From: Podospora pseudoanserina
Taxonomy: Eukaryota; Ascomycota; Sordariomycetes; Sordariales; Podosporaceae
Direction: 5' to 3'
DNA length: 64,000 nucleotides
Assembly: GCF_035222485.1 (NCBI RefSeq)
Contig: NC_085923.1
Coordinates: forward strand, 2,852,001-2,916,000
Translations under genes and position numbers: made by a program
Part shown: positions 57,416 to 64,000 of the stretch, piece by piece
Layout of the letters: the number at the start of each line of letters is the position of its first letter
How positions within the stretch are numbered: position 1 is the stretch's first letter
Notes under the pieces: generated by a model
Database searches by the model: none
What the model was told of the DNA's origin: nothing
The model's input: only the letters and a program-made list of their open reading frames with translations

Positions 57416-59551
57416 TCACTCAACCTTGTTCTCCTGCTCCCCCAAAGGCGTCAACTCGGCCGGCCTACTCCAGGTCCTGATGTGCCCGGACTTGCAGCTG
57501 GTGATAATCGCATCCCTCGTAAACTCCAACCAGCAAAGCGGATCGTCATCAATAATTTTGCTCTGTCCCCCACACAGTCAGTTAATCTTCACACCACTGT
57601 GAAATCTCACCCCTTCTCCCACAGCAAACTCACCAAAACAGGCGGCAAAACCGCCGTACTAGCCCTCGGCTCAACCGCCCTAGGCCTCACCTCCCCCTTC
57701 CTCAACCCCTCGCCCTTCCCCTATCCCCCTCCCCATCTCCATTCACCCCCCCCCTCCCAACCGTCTCCCCCCGACAACCCCGAATTGCTCCTCCCCCTAC
57801 TACTACCCTCCCCAGCGACCTCCCCCAACAACCCCATGCGTCGTGCTCCCCACCCTAGGCCGAATCAACATCCCCAAGCTAAAATCCCACAAGCAAACCC
57901 TCCCATCCTCCCCCACACTCCCAAACCTGTAATTCCTCCCCGGCCCCGTCGTCGTCTCGTCAAGATCGCACCTCCACAAATCAAACTTCACCCCCGTCAC
58001 CCAGCTGTGATGCCCCTGACACCTTGCCACCAAATGCCCTTGCGTCGTCCCGTCCACACCAGGAGACCAGATGCTCACCAAATCGTCCTGCCCCCCCGTG
58101 AGCACATACCTCCCGTCCGGGCTCCACGTCACACACGTCAGACCACCATAGTACGAGTAAAACAGGTCCAGCAGTGTTTCCGACAGATAATCAATTATCC
58201 GGAGGGTGCCATCTTCTGATACTACCGCCAGGTGGCGGTTGTCTGGACTGAAGGCAAAGGCGTTGATGCGCTGGTTGGAAAGTTTCCAGACGCTCACCGG
58301 GTTCACTTTTTGGTTTTTGGAATGCACAGACTTTTGGATGTGGATTTTGTGAATAGCGCTGCTGGTGGTGGTCTTGTTGTTTGATGACGAGGTTGAGGAG
58401 GTGGGCCGGGGCAAGGGAGGAGCATCGCTGCTTGATCGGACGGCCGTTGAAGGTGAGGAGAGAGGGGTGCCCTCATCTTCGGGGGAGAAGATGGCGTCTT
58501 CTTTTTCCTTGTCGTAAACGATGAGGGTGCCGTCCATGTGAGCTGCCAGAAACAAGTTCTCCGAATTGGGAATCCAGGCTATGCAGGAGACGGGGGTCGA
58601 GTTGATTATCCCCTATCACAGCAACATATCAGTACAAGGGGACAGGAAAAAGGGGGGAGTAGGTACGTTTTTGTTCAACCTCGTATACCGCTGAGAGATG
58701 GGCTCCCACCAAATAATCTCCCCTGTCGAAAACCCCATCACCACATCAACATGCGCCGCGCTCTTGGTCACCCTGTTCACATCATGAGACAAGCAATGCG
58801 CCTTTGTAAACAAAATCTTGGTCAGATACTCCGCCTTGGTCGGGGACGACAAGTCCAGCCACTGAAAAGCCCTATTCACATTGGCAAAGGCAAACATCCC
58901 ATCCCTGGCTCTCTCCTGGAGCTTCTTGCTCAGGGTCTCGTGGTTGATCACCCTCGAGATGAACGACGAGTTGCTTTTCGTCATGTTGTTCTTTGGTTTC
59001 CTGCGCTTGTTGGAGTCTTTAGTTGGGGTAGGGGTGAGGAGGGTGTTGCCCTCGCCAAAGGCGGGAGCGTGGGAGCCAAAGTGACCGCCTCCGCCATCGC
59101 TAGAGTTGAGACGGCCTCCGTCGCTGGTGCTCTCGCGGACTTCGGTGGAGGACTGGCTTCGCTCGTCGGGGTGCTCTTGGATGCTGCCTGAGACGCCGTC
59201 GGAGCGGGAGTTGGACCGGTAAAAGGAAGGCGGTAGCGGGCCGACGTCGATGTTGATGAGGGAGAGCTGGGTCCCGGCTGTGGCAGGCTGAGGTGCCGTC
59301 GAGAGGGGATTCGGGTTCTGAATGGGAGCCTCGGATGGATGCGGTGGCGGTGTCGCGAGATGCAGGTCCTCTTTCAAGACGTAGAGACCCTCGCCGACGA
59401 GAAACTGATATTCGGGCCCCGTCGGGGTGGTGAGAATATTGTTCGTCTCAATCATTGGTAAGACGCCGCCAGTTGCCGAGATGCCATTGTATCCCCCTCC
59501 TGGCTGAGAGGGATATCTTGGTGGGGGCGGGAGGACACTGAGGGAAAACAT
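57416..59551 (-). CDS. creC: WD40 protein CreC, partner of the CreB deubiquitinase
   Basis: Exons 59551-58667 and 58612 to about 57810 are clear. The final exon is 57562-57416, preceded by a GTGAGT intron (57563-57633). The protein is about 600 residues. The start [15 protein letters not shown] and the block [20 protein letters not shown] are typical of CreC. WD repeats include [40 protein letters not shown] and [10 protein letters not shown]. The end [20 protein letters not shown] with GHIRTW is also diagnostic. CreC stabilises the deubiquitinating enzyme CreB in carbon catabolite repression. The join between about 57810 and 57634 is unresolved: the first frame stops at 57803, and a low-complexity G-rich (on the gene strand) stretch holds at least one more small intron. 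The C-terminal part [15 protein letters not shown] is in the right place and frame with the last exon. Confidence 0.9.
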
Positions 59552-60859
59552 CAGCCATTGTGCAGCTACGACAGCTGGGCAGGGCAAGTGATAAGAACGA
59601 CGTGATTCGTGACGCTGGCCTGTGGTGCTTGCCAATTGCCATGAACCGCGATGTCTTCGTTATTGGCTCTCTCTCCGAGCTCTTGCTTATCTTACAACAT
59701 GGCGGGCTAGTTTCCCGTTTTAGTGGTGACGCGCTTAACAATGCGGGGGAGCTTCTTGCCAAGGTCGCTAGGACACAAACGTGCTTCGGGGGGACTGTGG
59801 GGGCTGCCTGCTTGTACCAAGGAATTGTGTTGGGAGGCTGGTATGTAGAGACAAGTCTAAAGTGAAGCTGTCGACAAGTTGCTGTTCTATGTGAACTTCA
59901 CCGTCTTAAGAGGTTTGCAACGCACGGCGTCGGCTTCCCGGGACGAGGCATGAGAGGCTCCCAGTTAGCCTACTTAGCTCGCTGCACTGTAACTCTTACT
60001 AACAAGCAGGGTCTGTGTTTAACGACCCGGCAAACAGGCACAAGTGTCATCCACCAGGATGTTCGGGACGGGAGCGAAGCTGCTGTGGGGAACTGGAGGG
60101 CCGTCCCGATCATCCGGGTGGTGGACATCAGCGAGTTTCTGCGATTCCACGATGTCAGAGAAGCAGAGCGGCGGTGCTGCATCTCTTGGAACCGGATACA
60201 GTGCTCCCTTACTTCAGCTTGGCAGACATAGAGCTGAGAGCAGACGAATACAGGTAGCAATTAGTGAAGGGGTTGTCTAAATTACAACGACATGACTGGC
60301 TGGGATATATATCTCAATAGTTGAAAGGCGATTGGGGCCCTGTGAAATGTATGGATCAACAACCAGTCTACTCATCCACAAAGAGTCCTCTTGAATACCT
60401 CCTCAACTGTCCAAGCTGTTCAAAGCGATCCAGTGGAAGCTGAAGTGAGAACTTGGAAAGACTTCACCAATTCGTTCGAAGGTGGGGCAGCCGCTCAGGA
60501 ATGTAACCCTGCTAACTTTTTAGCCAATTGGTTGGCTGGGTCTTGTCAGCGGACGTCAATGGCGGGGCTCGTGGGAAAGCTAGCGCAAATGACCGCCGGG
60601 AAGGGGGACAGCTCAACTTTAAAGCCACCAGACGTCAATGGTCCAATATCATGCATGGCCTGACACTTTTACCACTACAGTTGCTTCCCGGTAGCTTTAT
60701 TATCTGCCATCTGATCTTTTACTGAGAATCCACATCTCTCTGGCTCTAGATCATGGCCCTTCGCTAGACGAGCTACATCAAAGCTTCAGTAACAGCCTTA
60801 AACATGGCGACCGGTACCGCACCTTTCCTGGACATGCAATTTTCCACGAAGCTGACCAT
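59552..60859. other. Divergent intergenic region between creC and GEM1
   Basis: 1.3 kb between divergent start codons, presumably both promoters. Open frames are below 105 codons and uncharacterised. An ATG at about 60804, in another frame before the GEM1 start, could act as an upstream open frame. Confidence 0.5.
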
Positions 60860-62740
60860 ATGTCTACAGCAGTTCGAATTTGTATCTGCGGCGACGAGGG
60901 GACGGGCAAGTCAAGTCTTATCGCTACCTTCGTCAAGGATACCTTCGTCTCCAACAAAATACAAGCCGTCCTGCCCCAGATTACCATCCCTCCAACGCCC
61001 GGCCACGAGAATGTCACCACCACCCTCGTCGATACCTCAGCACGACCCCAAGACCGAACCACACTCCGGAGAGAGATCCGAAAATGCACCGTGATCATGC
61101 TGGTCTACTCGGACCACTACAGCTACGAACGTGTTGCCCTCTTCTGGATGCCTTACTTTCGCTCCCTCGGCGTCAACGTCCCCGTCGTCTTATGCGCCAA
61201 CAAGTCAGATCTTACCGGTGATGGGAACACAGCGCAGGTGCTTGAGGAGGAAATGCTACCAGTCATGGCCGAGTTTAGGGAGATCGATTCTTGCATACGT
61301 ACAAGCGCAAAGGAGGGACGAAACGTAGTTGAGGTCTTTTGGTTATGTCAGAAGGCCGTGACACATCCAATAGCCCCGCTGTACGACCATAAAGAAAGCC
61401 AACTCAAACCAGCCTGCGTTGACGCCTTGAGGAGGGTCTTCTATCTGTGCGACAGGGATCAAGACGGTTATCTCAACGATAAGGAGATGCACGATTTCCA
61501 GGCAAAGTCGTTCGATAAGCCGCTGCTCCCAGGAGAGCTGGAGAACATCAAGGCTGTTGTCAGCAAAGCCGTACCAACTTGTGACATAAGCAAGGGGCTA
61601 GATTTACAATGCTTCTTGCAGCTGAACAAGCTTTATGCTGAGAAGGGTCGCCATGAGACCATTTGGATTATTCTCCGAAAACACCATTACACTGACAGTT
61701 TAAGTTTGGAGGATGGCTTTTTACAACCGAAGCTGGACGTGCCAGAATATGCCTCGACTGAGCTTAGTCCAGCTGGCTACCGCTTTTTCATGGATCTCTT
61801 CTTGATCTTTGACAAGGACAACGACGGAGGTCTCAACGACCAGGAGCTGGCAGCCTTGTTCGCTCCCACCCCTGGATTACCACCATCATGGGTGGAAACA
61901 TCGTTCCCATCCTCCACTGTCCGGAACGAGGCCGGGCACATCACGCTTCAGGGATGGCTGGCACAATGGAGCATGACCACGTTCCTAGAACCAAAAACAA
62001 CACTCGAATATCTTGCCTACCTAGGTTTTGAGGGTCCAAACGCCCGGGACTCAACCACAGCAGCCCTCAAAATCACCAAACCCCGCAAACGAAGGCGCAG
62101 ACCAGGCCGTGTAGACCGCAACGTCGTCCTCTGCTACATCCTAGGCTCCTCTGCCTCTGGGAAATCAACCCTGCTCAACGCCTTCCTCAACCGCCCCTTT
62201 GACGCCCTTTACCATCCCACCATAAAACCCCGCCGCGCAGTCAACAGCGTCGAACTGGGAGGTGGAAAGCAATGCTACCTCATCCTCGAAGAACTCGGCG
62301 AGCTCGAGCCCGCCATCTTGGAAAACCAAGCCAAACTCGACGCGTGCGATCTCATCTGCTACGCTTATGACTCTTCCGACCCGGAATCTTTTTCTCACAT
62401 TGTCGAGTTGCGCAAACGGTACCCGCAGCTTGACGAACTGCCTGCTATATACACGGCACTCAAGGCCGACTGCGACAAGACGACGCAAAGGAGCGAGCTG
62501 CAGCCTGATGCGTATACCGCGGCGCTGAATATGTCTGCGCCGCTGCATGTGAGTGTTACGTGGCATAGTATCAGTGAGCTGTTTGTTGCGCTGGCCGAGG
62601 CGGCGACGAACCCGAGTACTGCGTTTCCGAAGACGGAGGAGGCGCCGGATCGGACGAGCTTGTATATGGCGTTGGGCGCGACGACTTGCGCGGCGTTGGC
62701 GGCGTTTATGATTTGGAGGAGGTCGACAAGTTCGATGTGA
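60860..62740 (+). CDS. GEM1: Mitochondrial Rho GTPase Gem1/Miro
   Basis: Single exon, 626 residues. First GTPase: [10 protein letters not shown] (P-loop, 11-20) and CANKSDL (112-118). EF-hand 1 is [12 protein letters not shown] (198-209) and EF-hand 2 is [12 protein letters not shown] (318-329). Second GTPase: [11 protein letters not shown] (429-439). A C-terminal membrane anchor ([19 protein letters not shown]) is followed by basic residues. Gem1 sits in the outer mitochondrial membrane, exposed to the cytosol, and regulates ER-mitochondria contacts, mitochondrial shape and inheritance. Length and domain order are standard. The absence of introns is unusual next to its intron-rich neighbours but common for this gene. 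Confidence 0.97.
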   Translation: MSTAVRICICGDEGTGKSSLIATFVKDTFVSNKIQAVLPQITIPPTPGHENVTTTLVDTSARPQDRTTLRREIRKCTVIMLVYSDHYSYERVALFWMPYFRSLGVNVPVVLCANKSDLTGDGNTAQVLEEEMLPVMAEFREIDSCIRTSAKEGRNVVEVFWLCQKAVTHPIAPLYDHKESQLKPACVDALRRVFYLCDRDQDGYLNDKEMHDFQAKSFDKPLLPGELENIKAVVSKAVPTCDISKGLDLQCFLQLNKLYAEKGRHETIWIILRKHHYTDSLSLEDGFLQPKLDVPEYASTELSPAGYRFFMDLFLIFDKDNDGGLNDQELAALFAPTPGLPPSWVETSFPSSTVRNEAGHITLQGWLAQWSMTTFLEPKTTLEYLAYLGFEGPNARDSTTAALKITKPRKRRRRPGRVDRNVVLCYILGSSASGKSTLLNAFLNRPFDALYHPTIKPRRAVNSVELGGGKQCYLILEELGELEPAILENQAKLDACDLICYAYDSSDPESFSHIVELRKRYPQLDELPAIYTALKADCDKTTQRSELQPDAYTAALNMSAPLHVSVTWHSISELFVALAEAATNPSTAFPKTEEAPDRTSLYMALGATTCAALAAFMIWRRSTSSM

Positions 62741-63206
62741 GGGAAGGGAAATGTGTATATCAGATTGGGGTTTCTTTTGGGAGCGGGAGTAGGGTTAGGT
62801 GCATGGATGGGAGTTTGATAGGGGGGTTGTTTAAACATATGTTTTGTAGTCAGTTCTTTTTCCATTCCCCCATCGTTTGGCCCCCCCTTTTTTTCTCAAT
62901 GGCAAGAGGAAAAAGAGAGCGTTTTACATTGATACCCGTCCTATGCACACCTACACCTTGAGGTATACGCACGCTATATAGCATTTTAAATCCCTTTTTC
63001 TACTCTACCTTGTATCTTCAGCGGAATTCCAGAGTATTTTGCTGTTCTACAACCAGAAGCGTCACTGTGATGATTGGCAAGAGATGTTTTTTAAACCAGC
63101 AGCGCATGTTTGGCTTCTCATTGCTCTATAACAGAGCCTCGGCCCCCTCTGCTCCATTGATAGAGCATCCCACACTTTCCTCCCAATCCATAGCGGTATA
63201 CCGCCC
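62741..63206. other. Convergent gap between GEM1 and the cap methyltransferase
   Basis: 3' flanks only. No gene is seen. Confidence 0.5.
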
Positions 63207-64000
63207 TTAAACCCGATAAAAACAAAAAGCCACATAAAAGCTCGCCGCCTCCATCTCCTCCGGACTAACAAGCAATTTCCCCCCATGCCTCTCCCTAACC
63301 CCCATCCTCTCGCTCAACGGCCCCAACTCCCTATCATCCTTCTCCATCTCCCACACATCCGCAAACGGCTTGTGATACTGCAGCTCCAGGTTGTAATCCT
63401 CAGCCAACGCGCGAAAGGCCTCCCACGGAACGACATACTCCGGCACCTCCTCCACTGCCTCATGCAAGAAAAAGTTATACTTCCACCCAAACGGCGGTCT
63501 AAAGATCCCGTCCGCTGGCGTAGGACCGGGGAATCTCACTCGGTAGATATCATTCCCCCAAGCAGCAGTCTCCTCCGCCTCTCCCTCATCAGAATCCAGC
63601 TCCCCGTCTTCCTTATTAGGGTCCTCGTCGTCCGCTTCGCCATCTTCCTTCGCCCTGGCCCTTTTCGCCTCCTTTTCAGCCTTTCGCCTCTTCTTCTCCT
63701 CCTGCTTTTTGTTAAACTCCACCACCTTTGCCGAAATGACATCCGAGTTTGGGATGCACCCAATCAACCTCCCCCCTTTCTTCAACGCCCCCGCCACATT
63801 CTTCAGCATCTGCCTCGCCTTTTGCTCCGTCTCAAACGCGTAATGCATGCAGAACATCATGCTCACCACATCAAACCCTTTGTTGTCGCTGACGTTGTTA
63901 TTGTTGAACCCAACCTGGCGAATAATGTCAATATCCCCTATCGTCTCGGCAAAACAATCCTTCGCGTGGAACCTCGCCTCGAAGATCCGGGGTGGAGGGC
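63207..64000 (-). CDS. ABD1: mRNA cap guanine-N7 methyltransferase (3' part, runs off the window)
   Basis: The frame is open from the stop at 63207 to the right edge, about 264 residues, so the N-terminal part with SAM motif I lies outside. Visible family features are FDVVSMMFCMHYAFETE, the QMLKNVAGALKKGGRLIGCI block with IPNSDVI, then WGNDIYRVRFPG, PFGWKYNFFLHEAVEEVPEY, YVVPWEAF and a C-terminal ASFYVAFCFY. A Lys/Arg- then Asp/Glu-rich insert of about 60 residues after EFNKKQEEKKRRK is typical of filamentous fungi. The enzyme adds the N7 methyl group to the GpppN cap in the nucleus. No intron is seen in this part. Confidence 0.93.
   Translation of the reverse strand, partial: PPPRIFEARFHAKDCFAETIGDIDIIRQVGFNNNNVSDNKGFDVVSMMFCMHYAFETEQKARQMLKNVAGALKKGGRLIGCIPNSDVISAKVVEFNKKQEEKKRRKAEKEAKRARAKEDGEADDEDPNKEDGELDSDEGEAEETAAWGNDIYRVRFPGPTPADGIFRPPFGWKYNFFLHEAVEEVPEYVVPWEAFRALAEDYNLELQYHKPFADVWEMEKDDRELGPLSERMGVRERHGGKLLVSPEEMEAASFYVAFCFYRV

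Noticed and set aside
57392-58219. Plus-strand Pro/Arg-rich open frame
   Set aside because: Antisense shadow of creC; the minus-strand WD40 reading is clearly conserved.
1-64000. CRISPR arrays, bacterial operons, rRNA genes
   Set aside because: None seen. Genes are intron-bearing and eukaryotic, and no spaced direct-repeat array or rRNA gene is present.

Overview
The window is nuclear DNA of a filamentous ascomycete, most likely a sordariomycete (Sordariales-like). Genes carry many short introns of about 50-80 nt with GTRNGT donors and CTAAC/CTGAC branch sites. Coding regions are GC-rich with strong codon bias. The gene set has clear Pezizomycotina orthologues (creC, creD, NIT-6-type nitrite reductase, GEM1, UTP14, SLM1). 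One AT-rich block near 6.1-7.4 kb has the look of repeat-induced point mutation (RIP). It is ordinary core chromosome with about 20 protein genes; no secondary-metabolite cluster or provirus was seen.

Layout. 0.6-4.6 kb: a huge low-complexity, probably GPI-anchored wall protein (minus). 6.1-7.4 kb: an AT-rich, degraded repeat element carrying an intact-looking 170-bp MITE. 8.7-11.7 kb: a KHA1-type K+/H+ antiporter with six exons, one intron being GC-AG. 12.5-13.3 kb: RIB3 (riboflavin). 14.2-15.1 kb: COQ3 (ubiquinone). 15.4-18.2 kb: UTP14 (SSU processome), divergent from mitochondrial ribosomal protein mL41 (18.6-19.0 kb). 19.4-22.4 kb: an HSL-type alpha/beta hydrolase with a long disordered tail. 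23.5-24.7 kb: a RING protein and a small mitochondrial-type protein, convergent. 24.7-29.1 kb: no gene seen. 29.1-31.1 kb: a YANK/STK32-like kinase. 32.4-33.6 kb: an Fpg/MutM-type DNA glycosylase. 34.2-35.9 kb: a non-coding host gene with six box C/D snoRNAs, one per intron. 36.0-38.0 kb: a serine-carboxypeptidase-like protein that appears to lack the catalytic Ser. 38.4-40.2 kb: an unknown membrane protein. 40.9-44.4 kb: assimilatory nitrite reductase with a GATA/NirA-like site cluster upstream. 46.3-47.4 kb: a single-pass membrane protein. 47.7-49.5 kb: SLM1-like BAR-PH protein. 51.3-53.4 kb: CreD arrestin. 53.4-57.4 kb: no gene seen. 57.4-59.6 kb: CreC WD40 protein. 60.9-62.7 kb: GEM1/Miro. 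63.2-64.0 kb: mRNA cap methyltransferase, running off the right edge.

Working links: CreC (partner of the deubiquitinase CreB) and CreD (arrestin adaptor of a HECT ubiquitin ligase) act in the same carbon-catabolite and permease ubiquitination circuit and lie about 4 kb apart on the same strand. UTP14, the snoRNA host gene and mL41 all serve ribosome production. The richest non-coding signal is the snoRNA host gene. Several of its guides match conserved rRNA sites that I recall, which allows likely assignment to yeast snR77 and snR74 and, less surely, to others.
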